Shown piece after piece: positions 23,782 to 31,721 of a stretch of DNA of 31,721 nt. Position 1 is the first letter of the stretch, and every line of letters starts with the position of its first letter. Origin of the DNA: a virus. The stretch spans positions 1 through 31,721 of the IMG/VR virus record IMGVR_UViG_3300047490_000165. One strand, given 5' to 3'. The translations under genes and the position numbers were made by a program. The notes beneath the pieces were generated by a model that searched no databases, had not been told where the DNA came from, and saw only the letters and a list, made by a program, of their open reading frames with translations.

Positions 23782-25366
23782 CAGTATTGTCTAGGGTTTT
23801 ACATCCATTGTAGGCTAACATGGATTCTGCAATTAATAAGCCCCAAGGCTCTCTGTATATCAGATAAACCTTTGATTCTTTTTTAACAATTTCAATTTTG
23901 GTAATATCGATAACATCTAAGGAATTGTCTTTATAGGAAACAATCTTGTCACCTTCTCTTAATCTTGAGCTTGTTAGTATTTTATACTGATTTTCTCTTT
24001 TTATAAGTATCTGCTCATTTTGTGACAAATCATATTTCTCATCATCATTAATTCTCACAAGAGACTCGTAGTCTCTTGACTCGATGTCAAAGACCTTAGA
24101 CTCAATATATTGTACATTGTTTAGTTGTTGAGAATTCCATTGATCTACTAGCCTTATACAGCTTTGAGATACATTTCCTACAGTACAATCTGGATCTCCC
24201 TCTGGAATTCCATCAAAATGCACAGTTATAAGGGTATCTTGATTGGTAATATCTTTAGCTTTCTTATACCCATCTTTTGTTAGCACATTAGTATTTTCTG
24301 GAATACAAAAACCTGGAGGGCCAAAGAATCTAGGTGGAGAAAAGAATCCTGGTGGCCCAAAGAATCCTGGTGGCCCAAAGAATGATGGTGGCGCAAAGAA
24401 TCTAGGTGGGCTGAAGAACAGCGGTGGCGCAAAGAATCTAGGCGGGCTGAAGAACAGCGGTGGTACAAAGAATCTAGGTGGGCTGAAGAACAGCGGTGGG
24501 CTGAAGAATAGCGGTGGGCTAAAGAACAGCGGTGGCGCAAAGAACAGCGGTGGCGCAAAGAACAGCGGTGGGCTAAAGAACAGCGGTGGGCTGAAGAATA
24601 GCGGTGGGCTAAAGAACAGCGGTGGGCTGAAGAATAGCGGTGGCGCAAAGAATAGCGGTGGCGCAAAGAATCCTGGTGGGGAGAAAAATGTAGTTACCTG
24701 ATTAGAGGTTCTCGGAGTAGAATTTCCATTAGCATTTACAGCAACTACAGTGTAAGACTGAGTTGTTCCCATTGTTTCTCTAACATTAAGAGTTGTTGTT
24801 GCTCCATCAACTTCATATGGAGAAGATAATCCTCCTGGCTGAACTGATGTATCAGAAGAAGTAATTATATATTTTGTTAGAGGCTTACCTCCAGAAACTG
24901 AAGCTGACCAGGTAACTACATCTTGACCACGTTGTCCTGGAGTAGTTGTTTGGTTTCCTTGTGAGCTGTGTCCTGGTCCAACTGTATTAGATGTTGAAGT
25001 TACTGTTGCTGGAGCTGCTGGAACTGTTGTAAATGTAACTGAATTAGAAGCAGCAGAAGGTTCAGACTGACCATTTGCATTTGTTGCTTTTACTGTAGCT
25101 GTACCAACAGCGCCCTGTGGAATACCAATAACTGTAATTGGAGATGAAGTTCCAATTTCTGAAAAAGTTCCTGCTGCCCCACAATTTATAAGAACTGTAT
25201 AACTTATAATTGGTAGTTGGTTTGGAGGATATTCAAAAGATACTACTCCAGCTGCGTTATTAAATGGGCGATTTGTTCCAACATCTGTTAGAGTTACATT
25301 AATAGGAGGTACTGGAAGCTCAAAGTCTCCAGATAATTGGGCTCTTCTACCAACCTTTTTTGCCAT
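23774..25366 (-). CDS. Appendage protein: FN3 domains, FFxPPx repeats and C-terminal Hint domain
   Basis: A 530-residue protein with an unusual domain order. Residues about 17-115 and 116-225 are fibronectin-III-like (ATVKATNANGQSEPSAASNS and SYTVVAVNANGNSTPRTSNQ end the two domains). Residues 227-352 are 21 uninterrupted copies of a six-residue unit FFxPPx (x mostly S, A or G; then L, R or G). Cys354 opens a Hint/intein-like domain: CIPENTNVLTKDGYKKAKDI resembles intein block A, LREGDKIV is the usual GD motif, and LLIAESMLAYN-GC resembles the C-terminal block (N520, G521, C522). Only 10 residues follow. There is no homing endonuclease. The block B TxxH appears as SQNE and the penultimate His as Tyr, so canonical splicing is doubtful. 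The start has AAAGG eight bases upstream. It lies between fibre genes and the oxygenase operon. A self-processing tail appendage is likely. Confidence 0.85.
   Translation of the reverse strand: MAKKVGRRAQLSGDFELPVPPINVTLTDVGTNRPFNNAAGVVSFEYPPNQLPIISYTVLINCGAAGTFSEIGTSSPITVIGIPQGAVGTATVKATNANGQSEPSAASNSVTFTTVPAAPATVTSTSNTVGPGHSSQGNQTTTPGQRGQDVVTWSASVSGGKPLTKYIITSSDTSVQPGGLSSPYEVDGATTTLNVRETMGTTQSYTVVAVNANGNSTPRTSNQVTTFFSPPGFFAPPLFFAPPLFFSPPLFFSPPLFFSPPLFFSPPLFFAPPLFFAPPLFFSPPLFFSPPLFFSPPRFFVPPLFFSPPRFFAPPLFFSPPRFFAPPSFFGPPGFFGPPGFFSPPRFFGPPGFCIPENTNVLTKDGYKKAKDITNQDTLITVHFDGIPEGDPDCTVGNVSQSCIRLVDQWNSQQLNNVQYIESKVFDIESRDYESLVRINDDEKYDLSQNEQILIKRENQYKILTSSRLREGDKIVSYKDNSLDVIDITKIEIVKKESKVYLIYREPWGLLIAESMLAYNGCKTLDNTVD
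24311..24688 (-). repeat. 18-bp tandem repeat array, 21 units
   Basis: Twenty-one head-to-tail 18-bp units encode the FFxPPx repeats. The commonest version on the plus strand is GGTGGGCTGAAGAACAGC, with variants at the codons for x. All units keep length and frame, so gain or loss of units would not break the gene. Units near the Hint end (24311-24500) are more varied than those in the middle, which are nearly identical at DNA level, suggesting recent expansion there. Confidence 0.95.
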
Positions 25367-25380
25367 TTAAATAACCTTTC

Positions 25381-25881
25381 TTAAGCTGTTAAGTCTCCAA
25401 AGAGAAGCCAAGTGTTGGCATCTCTTTTTAAAATTGTTGCCATAGACCATTGAAATCTTAATTTTTGACCTGGAGTAAAGTTTAAAACTACACCAGCTCC
25501 TGCAACAATGGTCGTTTGTCCTGTTCCAGATTGTAAAATATCAATTGTTGTTCCAATGGGAAAATCTACAACTGAATCTGCAGGTATTGTTAAGGTATTT
25601 GCAACCTGCATTCTAATATCTATAATTGAATCTCTTTCATTTAAGTTACTAAGGGTATAGGGAAAGTACTTTACATTAATTGGAGTTAAAGAGGGTACAG
25701 CTATTCTATCCTGAATACCGTCTTGAAATCTTACTGTACCGCCTGAAAGATCAAGGTTACCCTTTAGCACGGTGTTACCAGCTAAAGTTGTTTCCCCTTG
25801 AAATCCAGCACGTTTATTTACAGATAATGAGTTAACCTGAAGGTCTTCGTCAGTATTAAACTTACCCTTATTGAGAGCCAT
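25381..25881 (-). CDS. Short beta-rich tail fibre/appendage protein
   Basis: A 166-residue protein. The first half contains triplet-like beta-helix segments (TTLAGNTVLKGNLDLSGGTV, about residues 31-50), as seen in fibre shafts. The second half, about residues 70-166, is a compact beta domain (ANTLTIPADSVVDFPIGTTI, then GAGVVLNFTPGQKLRFQWSM and ANTWLLFGDLTA) of a kind widespread at the C-termini of phage fibres. GGAG lies five bases before the ATG. It sits ten bases after the 1005-residue structural protein, so it could be a fibre tip or an adaptor between larger fibres. No enzyme motif is seen. Confidence 0.78.
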   Translation of the reverse strand: MALNKGKFNTDEDLQVNSLSVNKRAGFQGETTLAGNTVLKGNLDLSGGTVRFQDGIQDRIAVPSLTPINVKYFPYTLSNLNERDSIIDIRMQVANTLTIPADSVVDFPIGTTIDILQSGTGQTTIVAGAGVVLNFTPGQKLRFQWSMATILKRDANTWLLFGDLTA

Positions 25882-25890
25882 GGCTTCTCC

Positions 25891-28800
25891 TTATGCCTGT
25901 GCCTCTGTCCAGGACAATCGTCCGAACACTGATGCTGTTGAAGAACCAATGTTTTGAACAACAATTGTCAGAACATCTGGGCCATCTGGGTAGATGTTAG
26001 TATTAGCTGTTGTTCCACCACCACCAAGAATTGAGTTACCAAGATCTCTAACTGTTGATAAGTCTACTGATTGTGCTCCAGAACCAAGGAAGAATCCTGC
26101 AGTTATTTCTCCGCCAGCGACTGTTGTAGATCCTCCGCTATAATCTGCAATTTGAGACAATGAAGAGTTAGCAACGTTAGCAACGTTTCCTACTGCATTT
26201 GTCCAAGCTGTAGATGTAGAAGGAACGCCATTTAGGATTGCTGTAACCAAAAGGTTTGCGTTACCAGTTGATGTTGTTGCGGTTACATCTAGGGATCTTA
26301 GAGTTAGCTGCATTCTATTAATAAGCTCTCTTGCTCCAAACGTTGATGCAATACCATTGTCCACAGATGGTGCTACACGAATTGAGAACAATGCTCTTGA
26401 TTGTCCTGCTGCTACCGATGTAGAAGTTCTCTGTCCATATGTAAACACGAGAGATTTATCATCGTCGTATCTTCCATCCATAATTACTGAGGTACCCCAG
26501 TGTGAGATAGATGCTGCAAATGTTGGATATGCAAGCTCAACCATTGTTGGAGCAACGGCATCAAATGTGAATAGTTGTGCCGATGTTGCTCCCATTGGTG
26601 CTGCAATAACTCCTGTTGGGTTTGTATCGAGTGCTGCTTTGCTTGTCTTAATTGTGTTTCCATTAATGGCTGCAATAAATGTGCCTTCTGGATACAACGC
26701 ATTAATAAGTCTCATGCCAACTTGTAGATTAGCTGAGCTAGACACTGTTCCTACTGAAGAACCAACTGCTTGTGTTATGTTTATGGAAGTTTCTCCAGCT
26801 CTACCTCGTGTAAGACCAGTAAAAGATGTTGCAGATTTTCCAGAATAGTTTACGTACTCGGCTTTTGTTCCATCTCTAATTACTAGAGTACCACTTGGTG
26901 GGAAACCTGCTGTTGATCTTACAGCTAAAGCTAAATCTGTTGTTAGAACAGTTTGTGTAGTAGCTGTATATGGAGGTGTTGTTGATGACTCATAACGTCC
27001 TGGCAAGTTACCAGAGCGCATATATGCCTCTGTATTTACGTTATTGTTTGGCATCTTGTGGCAATAAATAACATCACCCTTAGGACCTCTTACACCCCAT
27101 CTTACGAAGCCAGCTCCGTACCAAGTGTAGTCAATGTAAAACATCTGCATCTTTGAAAGATCAATATTATATTGAGATGGTCCTGTTCCATCTAGCTTAT
27201 CAATATTAAATTCTGATTGCTTAATTTTTGTTTCTTGTGTTTTTGAAATAAGAGCGAACTGAGTAGTTGCACCTCTGTAAGCTGGGCTAATAGTCATTGA
27301 TGTATCATTTTGAATATCAATAACTTTATATGACTGACCTCTAATTACAATATAATCTCCTGGGATTAATTGCTTAGAGAAGAATGTTGGAAAGTATGCG
27401 CTTGACTGTGTAATGGTGGCACCACCAAAGTTAGCGTTAACTTTTCCAGAAAGCTGGAAAGTTGAATTTCTACGAACTGCCTGTAGATTTTGTCCATCAT
27501 ACTCCCAGTATAGGCCGTTTTGATTATCAAACATACCTAGTCTATTTTGGCATCCATACCATGATTCTACTGAGGCATAGAATTCTCCTGTTGCAATTAC
27601 GGATGAAGGAATAGATAAAGCATTATATTGGAACTTGTCGTCAGAAATTACACTTTGAATTTCAAATGTTCCATTATACTCAGGCTGATTACATCCGCCA
27701 ATCTTAATCATAGTGCCAGGCTGCAAGTTATGCTTTTCTTTTGTTTGAACTGTTACAACAAGTGTTCCGTTGCTTTGAATATTTTCAATTCCTGCATAAG
27801 GCTTTAGAATTGTACCAGAAGAAACTTGTAGACCCTTACCTGATTGATAACGGAAATAACGACGGGTTTGACGAATACAAGATGCATAGTTAGAAGCAGC
27901 ATTTGTTCCAAAAATAACTCCGCCATCGTTTGGTCTATGTGCAAACTGTGATTGTGGTCTTACATAAAGGAATATTCCACCACCAATAGTACCAGTTGGC
28001 GCAAGTTCAGCGTAAAAGGCAAATTGTGATGGTCCAAGAATTGAAGCAACTTCAAAGTTTCCATTTGGTGGATTGGTTGTTGCTGTTGCACCAATTACAA
28101 CAATTTCATTTCCTAGTGCAAGTCCGTGAGGAATGGTTGTGGTTACAACAACCCTTCTTCCGCTGTATGTCATTGTTGGGCTTCCACCAATAGCTGCTCC
28201 TGTAAAAACATCTCCCTGAACGACAAGTGTTTTATTTGGATCTAGAATTGATGTAATTCCACTTCGATTTACAGCGTTTGCTGTATAAGTAAATGTTGAT
28301 GACCCACCGCCAGATTCAACGATAAAGTTACCATTTGCAGCTGTCAAATATGTATCAATAACTGTTATTGAAGTTCCATTTGCTGGAGCAGTTCCAGATG
28401 ATAGCGTTATAGAAACAGTCTTTGAGTTATCTGGAAAGCTTATCGAAGCAATGTTTGGAATTGGTGTTGGGCGGGCATAAGAATATGGTCTATTGTTATA
28501 AAGTCCTAGGTTTTCCCACTTTGTTTGCTGAATACCATATTCAAAGTCGGTGTCGATTAGTGCTTGTGGCGAACTGATACGAAGTTTGTTAGTTGTATCT
28601 AACAATACTTCTGCTGGCATCATTGTTTCATTATAATCATCAATTGTAATTTGAAGTTTATCTGTAGAGGTCATTGATGCAGTGTTGTATTCTAGAACAA
28701 TTGTGGTATTTTCTACCATTGCACTGCTTGTGCTTGTGTTGTACGAAGTACATCCTAAGCTAGGATCTGAAAAATTATAAATAACTTGATTTGTTGTTAC

Positions 28801-28908
28801 GTTTGTAATCAACAAAAGTCTTTCTCTAAGAATTGTTTTCGGAATTGAAATTGTTCTTGTTGAAGGTGTAAAGGTGTAGCTTGTTTCTAGTAATACTTTT
28901 CTTGCCAT
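25891..28908 (-). CDS. Large multi-domain virion structural protein
   Basis: A 1005-residue beta-rich structural protein. The N-terminus (ISIPKTILRERLLLITNVTT, about residues 19-40) is followed by a short beta domain. At least three copies of a repeated module occur near residues 155-215, 245-310 and 385-440. Each has a VxT..HgL.pG..v.I.G pattern, then NG.F.V and F.Y; examples are IPHGLALGNEIVVIGATATT and VVTVQTKEKHNLQPGTMIKI. Near 680 lies RDGTKAEYVNYSGKSATSFT with GLTRGRAG, a module also common in phage structural proteins. The C-terminal 200 residues are Ser/Thr/Ala-rich. It has GGAG before the ATG and no catalytic motif. It is probably a side fibre, tail-tip or baseplate component that works with the adjacent fibre. 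Confidence 0.8.
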   Translation of the reverse strand: MARKVLLETSYTFTPSTRTISIPKTILRERLLLITNVTTNQVIYNFSDPSLGCTSYNTSTSSAMVENTTIVLEYNTASMTSTDKLQITIDDYNETMMPAEVLLDTTNKLRISSPQALIDTDFEYGIQQTKWENLGLYNNRPYSYARPTPIPNIASISFPDNSKTVSITLSSGTAPANGTSITVIDTYLTAANGNFIVESGGGSSTFTYTANAVNRSGITSILDPNKTLVVQGDVFTGAAIGGSPTMTYSGRRVVVTTTIPHGLALGNEIVVIGATATTNPPNGNFEVASILGPSQFAFYAELAPTGTIGGGIFLYVRPQSQFAHRPNDGGVIFGTNAASNYASCIRQTRRYFRYQSGKGLQVSSGTILKPYAGIENIQSNGTLVVTVQTKEKHNLQPGTMIKIGGCNQPEYNGTFEIQSVISDDKFQYNALSIPSSVIATGEFYASVESWYGCQNRLGMFDNQNGLYWEYDGQNLQAVRRNSTFQLSGKVNANFGGATITQSSAYFPTFFSKQLIPGDYIVIRGQSYKVIDIQNDTSMTISPAYRGATTQFALISKTQETKIKQSEFNIDKLDGTGPSQYNIDLSKMQMFYIDYTWYGAGFVRWGVRGPKGDVIYCHKMPNNNVNTEAYMRSGNLPGRYESSTTPPYTATTQTVLTTDLALAVRSTAGFPPSGTLVIRDGTKAEYVNYSGKSATSFTGLTRGRAGETSINITQAVGSSVGTVSSSANLQVGMRLINALYPEGTFIAAINGNTIKTSKAALDTNPTGVIAAPMGATSAQLFTFDAVAPTMVELAYPTFAASISHWGTSVIMDGRYDDDKSLVFTYGQRTSTSVAAGQSRALFSIRVAPSVDNGIASTFGARELINRMQLTLRSLDVTATTSTGNANLLVTAILNGVPSTSTAWTNAVGNVANVANSSLSQIADYSGGSTTVAGGEITAGFFLGSGAQSVDLSTVRDLGNSILGGGGTTANTNIYPDGPDVLTIVVQNIGSSTASVFGRLSWTEAQA

Positions 28909-28911
28909 ATT

Positions 28912-31721
28912 CTAATCTCCTAATTGTATATCCACTGCCCTAAATGGATAAATCGATTTTTTAGCGTTTTGACTCTCTGGACCCGACATATATCTACCTT
29001 CGAACTTAGATCCGACTGGTACGGGTTCTCCGAACTGTGCAAATCCGTCTTCGTCAAAGTAGTATCCATCGGAAGGAATCAAACTTAGCCAATGTCTATC
29101 TTGGTTTCCCAATATTTGTAGTATACCATTAATCGTTATCAAAAGCTTATAAGGATTTTGTGGTATAAATATATCCCCGTCATATGTTAGCTGGAATCTT
29201 GACTCTGAGCCGTCAAAAAATACTGATATATCATCTAATGGATAGATATCAGAGCCAACGGCTTGTGCTAGCTGGTTTTCCAGGTATGCCTTACTTACTG
29301 CATGCTCATCCTCTGTAGGTGTGGGTACAGGGACTGGTCCTGCTCCAAAATTAACCCCATTTATATTAACATTTGTAAGTGTTTTATTGGTAAGGGTTTG
29401 AGTATTTGTTTCAGTAACAAGATTATTAGATGTAGTTGCATTAATTCCTAGTCCTGGAATTCTAAAACTTGTTATTAAGGAGTTTCCTAATACAATTTGA
29501 TTATTTGTATTTGTAGAGGTAGTTGCTGCGTTAAATCCAATTACAATGTTATTTGAGCCAAAGTCTAGCGTGTTTGCAGCGGAGGTTCCAACTATAACGT
29601 TCTGACTTCCACTAAGCAATAACGAGCCAGCACTAGATCCAATTGCAACGTTATTAATACCATCTTGAAGTGCATTTAATGCATCTTGACCTAAAGCAGA
29701 GTTGTTTGTTCCAGTAGTTAAATTTCTTAATGCATAGTATCCAATACCTGTATTATTATTAACTGAATCTACTCTACCATATACTATTCCCTGTGTGTCA
29801 GGATCTGCAGCCAATATTTGAAAAGAACCGCCAAGACTTACTGTAGTATTAACACCATCTACAGACATTGTAATTGATGAATTTGCTAATTTATTATTTG
29901 CAATTGATCCAGTTTCGATCATTTCATTTGTTATTGTGCCATTTGGAAGACTTACTGTTCCTGTAAATATTGGTGAGTCTACAGGAGCTTTAAGATTTAA
30001 AGCAGTTTGAGTTGCTGTAGAAATTGGTTTATTAGCATCAGAAGTATTATCAACATTTCCTAAACCAACCATAGCCTTTGTAATACCAGTAGCAGTTCCA
30101 GTAAATGCAGGATTTGATATTGTTGGAGAGTTTATTGTTGGAGAAGTAAGTGTTTTGTTAGTTAAAGTTTCTGCTCCAGCACGTGTTGTTAATGTATGAG
30201 ATCCGCCACCAATTGGAAGTGTTGTTGTATTACCACTATGGTTAAACTGAATATTACCTGAATTTAACTGTATTGATGCCGCATCCAGATATAGAGTTGT
30301 TCCAGAAAGATAAAGGTCTCTAAACTTATTAGCTGAGGATCCAAGATCGTACGTGGCATTTGTTGATGGAATTAAACTGCCGCCAATAGTTGCGCCATTA
30401 ATTATTGGAGAAGTTAAAGTTTTATTGGTTAAAATTTGTGATGTATTTAGATCTACGGTTGTTCCAGTATTAATACTGAATGTATTACCAGTAAGATTTA
30501 ATCCGTTACCTGCAAGGTACGTGCCAGCACCTGAGAACTGTGTAAATGCAATTGGGTCTGTTCCAATAGTGGCTGGACGATTTGTTTGTACCCACCCAGT
30601 GCTAGCATTTACTGTTCCTGAATATACGAATACGAAGTCACCACTGTCAACCTCTGTTGCGGTATCAAAATCTGTTGCACGTACTGGTTGACCTGAGGCT
30701 TGTACTACATAAATACCGTTTTCTGATGTAGTTGTTTGATTCTTAACAAGAATGCGGTTGCCAGTTGCAAGCGTTACTCCATCAAGAGTGTCTCCATTTT
30801 CAAGAGCTGTTGCAAGGTCTACGTTTGTTGTTGTTGCTGCAACTACAGATTCATGAATATGTAGACCTTCTGTTGCTGAGTCTACATAAGCCTTTGTTGC
30901 TGCATCTGTACTTGCTGTTGGTGCTCCAAGATTTGTAATCTTGTAGGTAGCCATGCTTACATCGCCAGTTGGTGCTCCAACTGCGTTTAACGCAAATTCG
31001 GATGGGTCAACAGATATTGCACCTGTATTATCATCATAATCAAGACCATTACCTACTGCATTACCGACTGCATCTTGTGCATTTTCATCTGTATAAGTGA
31101 CTGCACCAGTTAATGAAATTGCATTTGTTGCATCATCATATCCAACTGTAATGTTTGTATGGGTTCCATTTGCAAGAGCCTGTGCAACTGCATCTTGTGC
31201 TCTTTCATCTGTAAAATACTTATTTGTTGAGCCTTCTACAAGATTGTCCGTGGTTGAATCTGCAACACCATTTTCCGCAGTAATTGTTAAACCATTTTTG
31301 TCACCAGTAATAGTGATATTAGATTTTGTAGCGTTTGTTAATAATTCTGCTGCAAACGTTTTGGTGGCTAGCTCAGATGTATCAGAAATCCCATGGATAC
31401 CAGTTGTGTCTGAAGCATGGTTAGTAAGATCTGTTGATGATGCTTTAGAATCTAATTGTGTCTGGATTGCTGATGTTACTCCATCTACATAATTTAATTC
31501 AGTTGTAGAAGCTGTTATTCCGTCTAAAACGTTAATTTCGGTTGCTGTAGCAGTTACAGATACATCTTCATTAATTTTAGGTGAAGTTAAAGTTTTATTT
31601 GTAAGAGTTTGTGTTGCATCTGTTACAACAAGTTTTGATGTATCTGCAATTCCGTGAATGTTTGTTGTATCTGATTCGTGATTAGAAAGATTTGTTGCAA
31701 CTGTTGTGAAGAATGCTGGAT
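28912..31721 (-). CDS. Long tail fibre protein, 5' end beyond the window
   Basis: The frame is open from the TAG at 28912 to the right edge with no stop, giving 935 visible residues. The ATG at 30952-30954 is internal: the reading continues upstream as NAVGAPTGDVS before MATYKITNLGAPTASTDAAT. Upstream residues contain repeated fibre motifs: two NH.SDTT.IHGI.DTS copies (about 31340-31430 and 31625-31690) and STNKYFTDERAQDAV. The LTNKTLT motif occurs four times in the visible part. At about 29465-29765 lies a run of AIGxxAG / IVIGxNAA repeats resembling the YadA-type trimeric adhesin head. The C-terminal domain (about residue 815 of the visible part onward) contains IFIPQNPYKLLITINGILQI and SDGYYFDEDGFAQFGEPVPV. 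The protein is probably a trimeric host-binding fibre. Confidence 0.9.
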   Translation of the reverse strand, partial: PAFFTTVATNLSNHESDTTNIHGIADTSKLVVTDATQTLTNKTLTSPKINEDVSVTATATEINVLDGITASTTELNYVDGVTSAIQTQLDSKASSTDLTNHASDTTGIHGISDTSELATKTFAAELLTNATKSNITITGDKNGLTITAENGVADSTTDNLVEGSTNKYFTDERAQDAVAQALANGTHTNITVGYDDATNAISLTGAVTYTDENAQDAVGNAVGNGLDYDDNTGAISVDPSEFALNAVGAPTGDVSMATYKITNLGAPTASTDAATKAYVDSATEGLHIHESVVAATTTNVDLATALENGDTLDGVTLATGNRILVKNQTTTSENGIYVVQASGQPVRATDFDTATEVDSGDFVFVYSGTVNASTGWVQTNRPATIGTDPIAFTQFSGAGTYLAGNGLNLTGNTFSINTGTTVDLNTSQILTNKTLTSPIINGATIGGSLIPSTNATYDLGSSANKFRDLYLSGTTLYLDAASIQLNSGNIQFNHSGNTTTLPIGGGSHTLTTRAGAETLTNKTLTSPTINSPTISNPAFTGTATGITKAMVGLGNVDNTSDANKPISTATQTALNLKAPVDSPIFTGTVSLPNGTITNEMIETGSIANNKLANSSITMSVDGVNTTVSLGGSFQILAADPDTQGIVYGRVDSVNNNTGIGYYALRNLTTGTNNSALGQDALNALQDGINNVAIGSSAGSLLLSGSQNVIVGTSAANTLDFGSNNIVIGFNAATTSTNTNNQIVLGNSLITSFRIPGLGINATTSNNLVTETNTQTLTNKTLTNVNINGVNFGAGPVPVPTPTEDEHAVSKAYLENQLAQAVGSDIYPLDDISVFFDGSESRFQLTYDGDIFIPQNPYKLLITINGILQILGNQDRHWLSLIPSDGYYFDEDGFAQFGEPVPVGSKFEGRYMSGPESQNAKKSIYPFRAVDIQLGD

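Noticed and set aside
23807-24307. Active homing intein in a conserved essential gene
   Set aside because: There is no endonuclease region, the C-terminal flank is only ten residues, the flanking gene is not a typical intein host, and key histidines are missing. A Hint domain call is safer.
24280-24666. Minus-strand open frame with an HRCS-type repeat
   Set aside because: It is the same repeat array read in another frame, fully inside the FN3/Hint gene, with no ribosome site.
24311-24688. CRISPR-like array
   Set aside because: The units are contiguous 18-mers with no spacers and are in frame with a coding sequence.
24243-24701. Plus-strand open frame of 152 codons with a GG.KN repeat
   Set aside because: It is the antisense shadow of the 18-bp repeat array. 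A repeat of three-fold length keeps all frames open. There is no supporting start signal, and every other gene is on the minus strand.
1-31721. tRNA genes, integrase or attachment sites, insertion sequences
   Set aside because: The gaps are too short for tRNAs, and I saw no cloverleaf, recombinase motif or terminal inverted repeats with target duplications.

Overview
The window reads as one contiguous piece of a tailed double-stranded DNA phage of the long, non-contractile-tail (siphovirus-like) type. Every gene I can support lies on the minus strand, so transcription runs from the high-coordinate end to the low-coordinate end. Genes are packed almost without gaps, often with 1-bp TAATG or 4-bp ATGA overlaps, and no stretch over 300 bases lacks a gene. 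The DNA is visibly AT-rich. The host is not shown directly. The head/neck/tail gene order, an unknown small protein beside the portal, and apparent leaderless starts would fit a phage of a low-GC aquatic actinobacterium, but that is inference.

Region 1 (31721 to 23774): four receptor-binding or appendage proteins. These are a very long tail fibre whose N-terminus lies outside the window, a 1005-residue multi-domain structural protein, a 166-residue beta-rich protein, and a 530-residue protein. The last combines two fibronectin-III-like domains, 21 perfect six-residue FFxPPx repeats and a C-terminal Hint (intein/Hedgehog-type) domain.

Region 2 (23746 to 18099): an eight-gene operon with its own candidate promoter. 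It encodes six different prolyl-4-hydroxylase-like 2-oxoglutarate/Fe(II) dioxygenases, all with an intact HxD...H iron triad, and two DUF6065-like proteins of unknown function. A LamG-like lectin/tail protein follows (18075 to 16330).

Region 3 (16266 to 11889): a small conserved protein of unknown function, the portal, an XkdF-type prohead protease fused to a scaffold-like tail, and the HK97-fold major capsid protein, followed by a strong terminator.

Region 4 (11782 to 1): an HeH/LEM-like small protein, head-tail connector, head closure and neck proteins, tail terminator, major tail tube protein with its own terminator, tail assembly chaperones joined by a -1 programmed frameshift, a 2165-residue tape measure protein, a minor tail protein and the first 31 codons of the next tail gene. 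No terminase, lysis, replication or integration genes are present.

The most unusual part is regions 1 and 2 together. A proline-rich, possibly self-processing appendage protein is encoded immediately upstream of six prolyl-hydroxylase-like enzymes. I propose, as inference, a phage-encoded virion-modification module in which the oxygenases hydroxylate appendage proteins (possibly the FFxPPx repeats) or host surface material, and the Hint domain cleaves or joins the appendage. A second pattern is that four genes without a Shine-Dalgarno sequence each have a -10-like hexamer 6 to 8 bases before the ATG, suggesting leaderless transcripts that start transcription units.
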